A stretch of 27,572 bases of DNA from Prevotellaceae bacterium (GTDB taxonomy: Bacteria > Bacteroidota > Bacteroidia > Bacteroidales > Bacteroidaceae): the NCBI GenBank assembly GCA_021153165.1, contig JAGKTZ010000022.1:1-27572 (forward strand). Direction: 5' to 3'. Shown here piece by piece: positions 15,559 through 25,200 of the stretch. Each line of letters opens with the position of its first letter. Positions within the stretch are counted from its first letter, which is position 1. The notes beneath the pieces were generated by a model that saw only the letters and a program-made list of their open reading frames with translations, had not been told where the DNA came from and made no database searches. Position numbers and translations under genes: made by a program.

Positions 15559-17763
15559 ATGGCAGCATTACAAACACTTAGGAACAAGCCTGCTCTGCTG
15601 ATGGGTGTCATCGGTGGCGCACTTTTGCTCTTTATCATTACAATGGTTGTGGAAAATCACAATCCATTCGGTCCAAGTGATAAAGCTGGTAAGGCATTTG
15701 GACAAACTATCAAAATTACAGACCTTAACCAAGAAATTGAAGATGCAATCAACTTCCAAACAGTAAGCCGCACTCTTCAAAATATGGCTAATGGTAACAA
15801 CGAATTGGTGAAACTTAGCGAGCAAGAAAGAGAACAAGTACGTCAAAGCACTTGGCAAGCAAATGTTGAAGAATTGGCAATGCTCGAAGAAATCAATAAG
15901 TTGGGCTTGACTGTGACTGATGAAGAGTTGACAAACTATTTGCAAAATGCAAACTTCCAAACTCAAAGTCAAGAAGTACAGTTGATGATAATGGTTGGAT
16001 ATATCTTCTCAGGAAATCCAACTATTGCTGGTTACCAACAATTCTTGAAAGATTATGACAAGATTATTCAGCAGTATGCGCAATCTAGTTCAGATATGGT
16101 GGAATTTGTGCAAAGTGTGAAGCGCGCTTCTGTTTATGCTGAAAACAACTTGAAAAAGACACTTCTGCAAAATAAATACATGACTTTGTTGCAAGGTAGT
16201 TTTATTTCTAACCCAGTTTCTGCAAAGGCACTCTTCAATGACGTATATACTAAGTATGATTTTGAAATCGCAGCAGTTTCTTATGATTCAATCAGCGATG
16301 CTGATATCAAAGTAACTGACGAAGATTACAAACAATTGTACAATCAATATAAAGATAACTTCTTCACAGGAGCAGAAACTCGTGAAGTACAGTTGATAGA
16401 TTTCCAAGTTCGTCCAACACCAAATGATGTAAGCAATATTACAGCTTGCATTAAGGCTGCAGAAGACTCTTTGAGAAAAACTAATGATGTTAATGATATC
16501 AAGGCTATTTTATCTGCAGCAAACTCTAACTTGGATTTCCAAAACGTATATTTGACTAAGGATGCATACAAAGCAAATAATATGAACGATATTATTAGTC
16601 GTGTAGACTCTTTGAGCGTCGGTGCAGTCGCTTCTACCTATAATGATGGTAAGAGTGTGTATGCTGTGAAATTGGTGGGTAAGAAAACTACTGCAGACTC
16701 ATTGCAAATGGCTTTCATCCCTGCTCAAAGCAAGGCGCAAGCTGATAGTATCATGAATGACTTGAATGCTGGTAAGACTTGGGCAGATGTAGCAAAAGCA
16801 AGAAATGCAAAAGATACTTTGATTTGGAATCATTTCCCATTCTATAACGACATCACAGAAGCTGATAGTGGCGTTTATACTCACCCAGCTCAACTCGCGG
16901 TAAATACTCCTGGTATTTTGCAAAGTGGTGTGGGCTATGTTGTAGTAAAGGTTGTGGCACAAAAGGCAATGACTGAAAAGTATAATATAGCAATCGTACG
17001 CAACGAATTAGACTTCTCTGATGTGACATACGAAGAAGCTTTGAGCAAAATGAATAACTTTGTTGGCACAAATAAGGAAGCTGCGAAGGTAGAAGAAGCT
17101 GCAAAGAAAGCTGGATATATGCCACAGACAAGCATTATGACTACTTCTAATTACTCTGATATGTCATATCGTTTCGGTGATAAGGCAGGAGAAATTATGA
17201 GATGGATCTTTGATGAAGCTAAGGTAGGTCAAGTTTCTAATGTATTTGAAACTCGCGATGTACAAGGTAACACTCACTTGCTTGCAGTAGCAGTCGTTTC
17301 AGAATGTGGTGACGATTATTTGTCATGGGATAGCGAAGTTGTCAAGAATCAATTGAAACCTATTGCAATCCAACAGAAAAAAGCTGCTAAGGCTCTTGAA
17401 ATGGTTAAGAACGTTAAGAGTATGGCAGATATGAAGAATATTGCAGGCGCAAGTGTAGACACAATTTCTGCTAAATCACTCAATGAACTTCCTGCAGCAG
17501 ATCCCGCATTGATGGGTGCTCTTCAAAAAGCAAAACAAGGTCAATTTATTGGTGCAATCAAGGGTGCAAATGGTGTATATGCTATCAACGTAACAGCAAA
17601 GGTTGAACCTAAGGTACCTTATACAGAAGCAATTTATATGAACTATGCTGCTAACCAAAACATGAGTAATGTATTTGGCTATCAAGGTCAAGGATTCGGC
17701 AGCTTCTTGCAACATTTGATCTCTCGCAAGGGTAATGTGAAAGATTTGCGTTACAAGTTCTAA
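15559..17763 (+). CDS. SurA/PpiD-like membrane-anchored peptidyl-prolyl isomerase and chaperone
   Basis: 734 aa. A short cytoplasmic N-terminus and one membrane helix (LMGVIGGALLLFIITMVVE, about residues 14-32) anchor a large periplasmic part. This holds a SurA-type N-terminal chaperone region (ITDLNQEIEDAINFQ ... LTVTDEELTNYLQ), parvulin-like modules (about 345-450, e.g. LNAGKTWADVAKARN and LQSGVGYVVVKVV; and about 470-600 with FVGTNKEAAKVEEAAKKAG), and a final segment with GQFIGAIKGANGVYAI. The topology is that of PpiD rather than soluble SurA. It should help fold proteins leaving the Sec channel, including barrels such as its neighbour. Codons are strikingly uniform and A/T-biased (GAA, AAC, TTG, GCA) compared with mfd, which may reflect high expression. 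A terminator follows directly. Confidence 0.88.
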   Translation: MAALQTLRNKPALLMGVIGGALLLFIITMVVENHNPFGPSDKAGKAFGQTIKITDLNQEIEDAINFQTVSRTLQNMANGNNELVKLSEQEREQVRQSTWQANVEELAMLEEINKLGLTVTDEELTNYLQNANFQTQSQEVQLMIMVGYIFSGNPTIAGYQQFLKDYDKIIQQYAQSSSDMVEFVQSVKRASVYAENNLKKTLLQNKYMTLLQGSFISNPVSAKALFNDVYTKYDFEIAAVSYDSISDADIKVTDEDYKQLYNQYKDNFFTGAETREVQLIDFQVRPTPNDVSNITACIKAAEDSLRKTNDVNDIKAILSAANSNLDFQNVYLTKDAYKANNMNDIISRVDSLSVGAVASTYNDGKSVYAVKLVGKKTTADSLQMAFIPAQSKAQADSIMNDLNAGKTWADVAKARNAKDTLIWNHFPFYNDITEADSGVYTHPAQLAVNTPGILQSGVGYVVVKVVAQKAMTEKYNIAIVRNELDFSDVTYEEALSKMNNFVGTNKEAAKVEEAAKKAGYMPQTSIMTTSNYSDMSYRFGDKAGEIMRWIFDEAKVGQVSNVFETRDVQGNTHLLAVAVVSECGDDYLSWDSEVVKNQLKPIAIQQKKAAKALEMVKNVKSMADMKNIAGASVDTISAKSLNELPAADPALMGALQKAKQGQFIGAIKGANGVYAINVTAKVEPKVPYTEAIYMNYAANQNMSNVFGYQGQGFGSFLQHLISRKGNVKDLRYKF

Positions 17764-17783
17764 TAACGCAATTACATATTCTC

Positions 17784-17818
17784 AAAAAACCGCTCTCCCC
17801 TCAGGGTGGGCGGTTTTT
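17784..17818 (+). terminator. Intrinsic terminator after the SurA/PpiD-like gene
   Basis: AAAAAACCGC pairs with GCGGTTTTT, with a partly paired inner CTCCC/GGGTG stem, ending in T5. It starts about 20 bases after the stop codon and separates this gene from mfd. Confidence 0.85.
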
Positions 17819-17967
17819 ATTTCCATCAAAATTCATATGGTTTGAATGCATGGGCTGTATGATGAGATATGAATAATGTATTACATTTGAAAAATATCAG
17901 GACTTAATAGGTAGTTAATCATTCTTAGTGATAGCAACCTTTAGATTTGAAAGAAAAAAATAAGACT

Positions 17968-20900
17968 ATGAAACTCGACGAACTACTACATTTATATGCT
18001 AAGCACCCGCAGGTGAAAGCTCTCGGCGGTTTGTTGCAAGAAGGTAAGACCTCGCCGATATATCTAAAGGGGTTGAAGGCTTCTGCTGCTCCAATGATTT
18101 TTGGCACCTTGGCTTCGGGTGATGTATATGATGGACTGTACGAAAAAGGCAAGAAAAAATCGGATGAGAGCAAAAGCAAAAATAAAAACCGAAAGGCTGA
18201 TGCATCATCATTAAAAGGTACTTTTCTGTTTTTGCTTGATGACGAAGATAGTGCAGGTTACTTTTATCACGACTTGGTACAGATGTTGGGTGAAAAGCAA
18301 GTCCTGCTCTTTCCTTCCACTTATCGCCGTGCTGTGAAGTATGCCCAGCGCGATGCAGCCAATGAGGTATTGCGCACAGATGTTTTGGGCCGTTTGTCTA
18401 CATTTGATGCCAACAATAATGAATGGCTCTTTGTCGTCACTTATCCTGCTGCTTTGGCAGAAAAGGTAGCTTCTCGCGAAGAAATCGTAGACCATACGAT
18501 TACCCTGCGTATTGGCGAAAGTTCTGACCTTGTAGAATTAGCAAAACGACTTGACGAAATAGGATTTGTGCGTCGTGATTATGTCTACGAACTGGGTGAG
18601 TTTGCTATCCGTGGTAGTTTGTTGGATGTATTTTCCTACTCTTCGGAGTATCCCTATCGTATAGATTTCTTCGGCGACGAGATAGAAAGCCTACGTACGT
18701 TTGAAGTGCAGAGTCAATTGTCAAAGGAAAAGGTAGATGAAGTCTCAATTGTGCCCGACGTAGATGGACAAAGTCAAAATTTGGTATCTTTCACAGAGTT
18801 CTTGCCAAGTTCGACACGCATTGTAGCCAACGACTTTATTTATTTCTGCGACGCAGTGTCGAAAATATACGACGAAGGTTTTTCACATCAAGCTGTTGTG
18901 GAGAAACAAGCCCAGGTGGGAAAGGATGTAGGTGCTTTGGCAGAGCAATTGGACAAGCAACAATTGCTGGTAGAGGGCGAGCAATTGCTACGCGACCTTT
19001 CTCCCTTGCAACGTATTGAGATCGGCCCGCACCCCACAGGCGTTTCAGCGGCAGTGTTGCAGTTCAACCTCAGTCCCCAACCACTTTTTCACAAAAACTT
19101 CGAACTCCTGCACGAATCTCTCACAGACCTTCGACGCAATCGCTACGGCATTTATATATTGGCGGATAGTCAAAAGCAAAACGAACGTTTGCGCGATATC
19201 TTCAACGAGATGAAACCTTCGCCCGAGGCTGATGATATTTTTATCCCAGTGGAGCATACTTTGCACGAAGGTTTTGCTGATGATGACCTGCGTTTGTGCT
19301 TTTTCACCGATCATCAAATCTTTGACCGCTTCCATAAGTATAGTTTGCGTAGCGATAGGGCGCGCAACACCAAGATGGCACTTTCGTTGAAGGAACTCAT
19401 GCAGTTTGAGCCCGGCGACTTTGTGGTGCACGTCGACCACGGCGTAGGACGCTTCGCTGGTCTGATGCGCATGCCCGGAAGCGACGGCGAGATGCAAGAA
19501 GTCATTAAGATTACCTTCCAAAACGATGATGTCGTATTCGTTTCCATACATGCCCTGCACAAGGTGGCTAAGTATAAGGGAAAGGATGGCGAACCTCCAC
19601 GCCTGAGCCGCCTTGGCACTGGCGCGTGGGAGAAGATGAAGGAGCGTACCAAGAAGAAGATTAAGGATATAGCCAGAGACTTGATACAACTGTATTCACG
19701 TCGTCGCGAGGAGAAAGGATTTGCTTTCTCGCACGACTCCTTCCTGCAACACGAACTCGAGGCAGGCTTTGCCTACGAAGACACGCCCGACCAATTGAAG
19801 GTGACCCGTGAAGTCAAAGAGGATATGGAGCGCGAACGCCCTATGGACCGCTTGGTATGTGGCGACGTCGGTTTCGGCAAGACCGAGATAGCCATTCGTG
19901 CAGCCATGAAGGCCGCGGTCGACAATAAGCAAGTGGCAGTTCTGGTGCCAACCACCGTGCTCGCGTTGCAACACTACAAGACTTTCGCATCACGCTTGGC
20001 AGATTTTCCCGTACGTGTCGACTATCTGAGCCGTGCGCGCACAGCCACTCAGACCCGAGAAGTGTTGAAAGACCTGGCAGAAGGTAAAATCAACGTCATC
20101 GTCGGTACGCACAAGTTGATAGGAAAGAATGTCAAGTTCAAAGATTTGGGCCTATTGATTATAGACGAAGAGCAAAAGTTCGGCGTCGCTGTCAAGGAAA
20201 AGTTACGCCAAATGAAAGTCAACGTAGATACTTTGACGATGTCTGCTACGCCCATTCCGCGTACACTGCAATTCTCGTTGATGGGCGCCAGGGACTTTTC
20301 CGTCATCCAAACACCTCCGCCCAACCGTCACCCCATTCAGACAGAAATACATACTTTTCACCACGATATTATCGCCGAAGCCGTATCTTTTGAGATGAGC
20401 CGCAACGGACAAGTCTACATCGTGACCAATCGCGTCTCTGCTTTGGGAAATCTGGCCAATCTGGTGCGTGAACATGTGCCCGATGCTCGTGTCGCCATAG
20501 GTCATGGACAGATGCCGCCAGCCGAGATGGAGCAGGTGATACTCGACTTTATCAATCACGACTTTGATGTTCTGATCTCTACGACTATTGTCGAAAATGG
20601 TATAGACGTCCCTAATGCCAATACCATAATCATCGATGCCGCACACCATTTTGGCTTGTCCGATTTGCACCAGATGCGTGGTCGCGTAGGGCGTGGCAAT
20701 CGCAAAGCCTTCTGCTACTTGCTCGCTCCCCCCTTGTCCCTGCTCAAGGACGATGCACGTCGCCGCTTGCAGGCTATAGAAAATTTCTCAGACCTGGGCA
20801 GTGGTATCCATATTGCTATGCAAGACTTGGATATTCGCGGCGCAGGCAATCTGTTGGGTGCCGAGCAGAGTGGATTTATCGCCGATTTGGGTTACGAAAC

Positions 20901-21465
20901 CTATCAGAAGATTTTGGCAGAAGCCGTTTCGGAACTCAAGAACGAAGAATTTGCTGAAATGTATGCCGACGAATTGCGCAAGCAGAACGAACTCTCCGGC
21001 GAACTCTTTGTCGACGACTGTGCTGTGGATTGCGATTTGAATGCCTACTTCCCCGAAGTCTACGTGCCCGGTAGCGCCGAGCGTATGTTGCTCTACCGCG
21101 AACTGGACGGTCTGACTACGGATATGGAAATCGAAGCCTTCCGCCAGCGTATGTACGACCGCTTCGGCCCACTCCCACCCGAAGGCGAGGAACTCCTGCG
21201 CATCGTTCCCCTGCGTCGCTATGCCCGCCGTGCAGGTGCCGAGCGCTTGGTGCTCAAACAGGGCCGCATGACCCTACACTTCGTTGGGCACACCGACAGC
21301 CCCTTCTATCGCAGTGCAGCCTTCGACCGCATTATTCAGTATGCCACCCAGAATTTCCGCACCTGCGTCTTGCGCGAGGACAATGGTCGCCGCCGCATGA
21401 TCATCCAGGGCGTAAATTCCGTAGAGGGCGGTTTGCACATACTGCGTACGATGTTGGAAGGGTAG
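17968..21465 (+). CDS. mfd: Transcription-repair coupling factor
   Basis: An 1165-aa DNA translocase that removes RNA polymerase stalled at lesions and recruits UvrA. The start is taken at ATG 17968 (MKLDELLHLYAKHPQ); a TTG seven codons upstream is the only longer option. In order: UvrB-homology region (about 60-360), the RNA-polymerase-binding CarD-like domain from 478 (MQFEPGDFVVHVDHGVGRF), helicase lobe 1 with Walker A GDVGFGKTE at 632, DEEQ at 733, motif III TMSATPIPRTL at 757, lobe 2 with VENGIDVPNANTI and QMRGRVGRG, the RecG-like TRG segment (AGNLLGAEQSGFIADLGYE), and the C-terminal UvrA-masking domain. An insertion rich in Lys/Ser/Asn (about 50-75) is less conserved. GC and C-ending codons rise markedly toward the 3' end. 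No clear promoter was found. Confidence 0.97.
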   Translation: MKLDELLHLYAKHPQVKALGGLLQEGKTSPIYLKGLKASAAPMIFGTLASGDVYDGLYEKGKKKSDESKSKNKNRKADASSLKGTFLFLLDDEDSAGYFYHDLVQMLGEKQVLLFPSTYRRAVKYAQRDAANEVLRTDVLGRLSTFDANNNEWLFVVTYPAALAEKVASREEIVDHTITLRIGESSDLVELAKRLDEIGFVRRDYVYELGEFAIRGSLLDVFSYSSEYPYRIDFFGDEIESLRTFEVQSQLSKEKVDEVSIVPDVDGQSQNLVSFTEFLPSSTRIVANDFIYFCDAVSKIYDEGFSHQAVVEKQAQVGKDVGALAEQLDKQQLLVEGEQLLRDLSPLQRIEIGPHPTGVSAAVLQFNLSPQPLFHKNFELLHESLTDLRRNRYGIYILADSQKQNERLRDIFNEMKPSPEADDIFIPVEHTLHEGFADDDLRLCFFTDHQIFDRFHKYSLRSDRARNTKMALSLKELMQFEPGDFVVHVDHGVGRFAGLMRMPGSDGEMQEVIKITFQNDDVVFVSIHALHKVAKYKGKDGEPPRLSRLGTGAWEKMKERTKKKIKDIARDLIQLYSRRREEKGFAFSHDSFLQHELEAGFAYEDTPDQLKVTREVKEDMERERPMDRLVCGDVGFGKTEIAIRAAMKAAVDNKQVAVLVPTTVLALQHYKTFASRLADFPVRVDYLSRARTATQTREVLKDLAEGKINVIVGTHKLIGKNVKFKDLGLLIIDEEQKFGVAVKEKLRQMKVNVDTLTMSATPIPRTLQFSLMGARDFSVIQTPPPNRHPIQTEIHTFHHDIIAEAVSFEMSRNGQVYIVTNRVSALGNLANLVREHVPDARVAIGHGQMPPAEMEQVILDFINHDFDVLISTTIVENGIDVPNANTIIIDAAHHFGLSDLHQMRGRVGRGNRKAFCYLLAPPLSLLKDDARRRLQAIENFSDLGSGIHIAMQDLDIRGAGNLLGAEQSGFIADLGYETYQKILAEAVSELKNEEFAEMYADELRKQNELSGELFVDDCAVDCDLNAYFPEVYVPGSAERMLLYRELDGLTTDMEIEAFRQRMYDRFGPLPPEGEELLRIVPLRRYARRAGAERLVLKQGRMTLHFVGHTDSPFYRSAAFDRIIQYATQNFRTCVLREDNGRRRMIIQGVNSVEGGLHILRTMLEG

Positions 21466-21532
21466 GGTGAAGTCTGCCGCAGAATCATTACCCCGAATCA
21501 CAAAATAAGTTTCGACTCATTTATATATGTGT

Positions 21533-21568
21533 GAGAGATGCCGTCGCCGGTGTCTCTCCTCTTTTTTT
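21533..21568 (+). terminator. Intrinsic terminator after mfd
   Basis: GAGAGATGCCG pairs with CGGTGTCTCTC (11 bp, two G.U pairs) around a 4-base loop. A T7 run at 21562-21568 follows 3 bases later. Confidence 0.85.
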
Positions 21569-21697
21569 GTGTGCTTATTATCGGTGGTATTCATCAATGG
21601 AATGTACAATTTTGCGATGTTCCACGCCTGCTGATTTTAGGATTTGTTAAGAAAGTTTAGGATTTGCAGACAAATACATTCAACCTTTTGCCCATTA

Positions 21698-21791
21698 TAT
21701 AAGCCCTTTTTTGAAAAAGGTCTGGGCAAATTTCAACAAACCCTAGGCTTTTTTAAAAAAACCGTTCCGGAATTTCAAAAAAGTCTAGACC
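21698..21791. repeat. 21-bp-period GC-block / T-A-tract array, locus 2
   Basis: Blocks near 21698 (AAGCCC), 21719 (GGTCTGGGC), 21741 (CCCTAGGC), 21762 (CCGTTCCGG) and 21783 (GTCTAGACC) recur every 21-22 bp, separated by T6A6-like tracts. A 21-bp unit is 7 codons. Read on the plus strand it gives a heptad-like peptide (FFEKGLG, KFQQTLG, FFKKTVP, EFQKSLD) within an 86-codon frame at 21644-21904. That frame crosses the adjacent hairpin and promoter, so I do not annotate it as a gene. Confidence 0.75.
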
Positions 21792-21819
21792 TTTTTCGAC
21801 CTAAATTTATGCAAAACAA

Positions 21820-21851
21820 AGGGGAATTGCCCATGTACAGGCAATTCCCCT
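21820..21851 (-). ncRNA. Predicted short hairpin RNA or promoter-proximal terminator (copy at 21.8 kb)
   Basis: A perfect 12-bp stem (AGGGGAATTGCC with GGCAATTCCCCT) and an 8-base loop begins about 5 bases after the expected start of the minus-strand promoter at 21863-21894. It is followed by TTGTTTTGC on that strand. The layout is the same as at 12071-12146, with unrelated stem sequence. That is expected if structure rather than sequence is conserved. Confidence 0.5.
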
Positions 21852-21862
21852 CTTTCGTATCA

Positions 21863-21894
21863 CAAAGATACAACAATTTTTGCCGAAATCCAAA
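21863..21894 (-). promoter_or_regulatory. Strong minus-strand promoter driving the second hairpin element
   Basis: TTTG (plus 21891-21894) and TATCTTTG (plus 21863-21870) have a 20-base spacer. The upstream TTAAAACGAATTTG is also present at 701-713 in the other orientation, but there the -7 and hairpin are missing. Confidence 0.65.
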
Positions 21895-22084
21895 TTCGTT
21901 TTAACAGTTATTAGCTATATGTTCCACGGATGAGATGAGTGTTTCTTTTTACTTTTCCTAAGGCCAAACTCATGCTAATTTAGACCTTAAATATAAGTTG
22001 TCGTGTAAAGACTCGTACCCATAAGGGAGTAAAAGCGAGAAACTAAATTTTGCCAATTCATCTTATCTTCATATATTTGAGATA

Positions 22085-22160
22085 ATCTCCAATATACTTT
22101 CGCTCGCTGAAAAAAAATGAAGTAAACTTCATATTTCTTGCTCGCTTATTTGTATATTTG
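22085..22160 (+). promoter_or_regulatory. Operator-promoter module of the beta-galactosidase gene
   Basis: CGCTCGCT (22101-22108) and TGCTCGCT (22139-22146) are direct repeats flanking the perfect palindrome ATGAAGT-AA-ACTTCAT (22117-22132). The TATATTTG -7 box (22153-22160) follows 6 bases after the second repeat. No good -33 exists; the repeats occupy that space, which suggests activation by a bound regulator. The same module, with the same spacing to its -7 box, is inverted at 567-648. The start codon of the beta-galactosidase lies 57 bases downstream. Confidence 0.65.
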
Positions 22161-22216
22161 CAAAGAATTGTGTCTTGGCACTTTTAATACAGAAAAACAT
22201 AATACCTTTTTAATAT

Positions 22217-25200
22217 ATGAAATCAAAGTCAATTTTCAATTTCGCAAAGCATTGGGCGTTGTGCCTGTTGCTCTGTGTGATCAATCTTTCGTGGGCTGTA
22301 GCTGCGGCGTTGCCCCAGGATGCGATGACCTACCAAATCCTGACGTATGCAGGAGACAAGGCTGTGTCTAACAAAAATTCGGCCGTACACGACACTTATT
22401 TAGGGCTGGCTGATGCGGCCAATGTGACGGCTGGCGAGAAGTGGACTTTCCACCAAGCCAAGGCAGATGGCGCAGAATACTTCATCTTCAACCACACCTA
22501 CGGCCAAGTGGCTGACATGGCGTTGGAATCTAAGACACCCGGTAAGTTGTTGCAATGGGAGTACACTGGTTCGGGCAATCAGCAGTTTTACGTGCAATCG
22601 GTAGCAGGTTCGGACGAATTTGTGCAACTGCTCTGCAACACCGATCGTAGCAAGGCGGTGACTGTGCAAAGCGATGGTAGCTTGTTGCTGACTACTGATT
22701 TGAGCAATACTAACACTTATTTCAAGCTCAAGAAACTGAGTGATCCTGCTGCGCCTGCTATCCCATGTGCCAATGCACACTATCTCATCAAGGCAGTTGG
22801 TAGCGGCAATATGCTGACCAGCCGTGGCAATTATGACAACACCGCGCGCGTCTATGCCGATGCATTTGACAGCAACAACGAGAACAATTTCGTGTGGCAA
22901 CTGCGTCGTGATGGTGCGCAAAAGACTTACTTCCAACTTTACACACCCTATGGCTTCAAGGCGGTAGATGCGGCGCTCAATAATACAAAGCAGCCCTTGC
23001 TCTGGACACCTTCGTACACCAACGAAAATCAGCTGTTCTACATCAATAGCGTGGCTGGCAAGCAGGGCGTATATCAACTGGCTGCTTGGTATCAAGGCAA
23101 GAAGTTCTACTTGGCAGTGTCAGGCAATAATACATCAATGGTGAGCAGTGCTACGGACGAAAGCACTTATTTCCAGTTCGAGCGCGTCTATCCTACAGAT
23201 TTGCCAGAGACCGCTATTTGGGAGGACGAGACAGTGTATGAACGCAACAAGGAGCGCGGACATGCTTGGTTTGTGCCCTTTGCCAACACGGCTGAGATGA
23301 AGGCGCAGATGGCTGAATACCCCTTCTATGAAGAGGTGAACAGTGGACGCGTCATGTCGCTCAATGGCATTTGGAATTTAAACTATGTAGATGCACCCAA
23401 CAAGCGTCCAGGTGAAAAAGACTTCTGGGGCAATGACGTGGATGTGTCGGCATGGGATACGATCACAGTGCCCTCGTGTCTGGAAATGAAGGGGTATGGC
23501 GACCCGCTCTATATCAATGTGGACTATGCCTTCCAGGATGCACCGCCCACAATTAACATGAAGAATGGGCTGACCAACTCGGTGGCTTCATATCGTCGCA
23601 ATTTCACCCTGCCCGAAGGTTGGGAAGGCGAACGCATCTTCCTGCACTTCGACGGTATCTATAGCGCCGCCTTCGTTTGGGTGAACGGAAAATCTGTGGG
23701 TTATACGCAGGGTGCCAACAATGATGCCGAATTCGATGTGACCAACCATGTCCGCACTGGTGAAAACAATATTTGCGTGCAGGTATTCCGCTGGAGCGAT
23801 GGCTCGTATCTCGAAGGCCAGGATATGTGGCACATGAGTGGTATCCACCGCGACGTCTATCTGTATGCTATGCCTCGTGCTTTCGTGCGCGACCATTATA
23901 TCACCTCTGAGCTGAATGCTTCTGGAGACTACACTAGCGGCAAGATGACGGTGAAATTGGAATTGGACAATCGTGAAGGTTTGCAAGTGCACAAGAATGT
24001 AGATGTATTGCTCTACTCTCCTGCTGGCGATTTGGTGGCAAAGCGTACTGTAGAAGTGATGATGGCTGAGGATCTGAAATCTACTGAAAAGACCGTAACC
24101 TTTGACGGTCTGGCAGACCTGAAGCTGTGGTCGGCAGAGACGCCAAACCTCTACAACGTGCAGATCGTGCAATATGATGCTGACGGCAAGGAAGAATATG
24201 CCTTCAACACAGACTTTGGTTTCCGTCATATCGAAATCAAAAACAACAAGGTGTGGGTGAATGGCAAGCAAGTGTATTTCAAAGGTGCCAACCTGCAAGA
24301 TACACACCCTGTGCATGGACGCAGTGTAAATATGGCTTCGATGAAAAAAGATGTGGAGCTGATGAAGCAATCCAACATGAACACGATCCGCTGCAGCCAC
24401 TATCCCCGTCAGCACAAGATGTACAAACTCTTCGACCACTACGGCTTGTACTGTATGGACGAGGCCGATGTGGAATGTCACCTCAACTGGGAAAACAATG
24501 GCCGACTGGGTGGTATCACGCAGATGGAATCATGGCGCCCACAGTTTGTAGACCGCAACGTACGTATGGTGATGTCGCACCGCAACTTCCCCTCGATCAT
24601 CTTCTGGAGTATGGGTAACGAGAGTGGTGGTGGTAGCAACTTCAACGCTGCATTTGATGCGATCAAGGCGCTCGACCCACGCATCATCCACTACGAAGGT
24701 GCTACACGTGCTGGCACTTCACCCACCGAACTCTATAGCGTGATGTATCCCAAACTCTCGTTGGCACAATCAGACGCCAATGGCAACAACCGCTCACAGC
24801 CCTACTTTATGTGCGAATATGCGCATGCGATGGGTAATGCCGTGGGCAACCTGAAAGAATATTGGGACGCTATTGAAAGCAGTAAGTATGGTATCGGTGG
24901 TTGCATCTGGGACTTCGCTGACCAATCTATCATCGATTCAAAGGATATCAAAAATGGCGAACTCAAGGTGAACGGCCTAAACAAATATCGCACTGGTTAC
25001 GACTACCCTGGACCACATCAAGGTAACTTCGTCAACAATGGTCTTGTGGCAGCCGACAGAGCATGGAGCCCTGAGTTGACCGAAGTGAAAGGCGTATATC
25101 AATATGCTAAGTTTGAAAACTTTGATGCTGCTACCAAGGAACTGACCATCAACAATACCTACGACTTCACCAACTTGGACAAATATCTGCTGAAGTACGC

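Noticed and set aside
19045..19689. 214-codon minus-strand frame inside mfd
   Set aside because: It is antisense to the CarD-like and helicase domains of mfd.
21644..21904. 86-codon plus-strand frame with heptad-like repeats (FFEKGLG, KFQQTLG)
   Set aside because: The heptads follow directly from the 21-bp DNA period, and the frame runs on through the hairpin and the minus-strand promoter. Similar arrays at the other two loci do not keep this frame open.
23588..24481. 297-codon minus-strand frame inside the beta-galactosidase gene
   Set aside because: The GH2 domain on the plus strand explains the codon bias that keeps the opposite strand open. The peptide is His/Val-rich and unlike a real protein.
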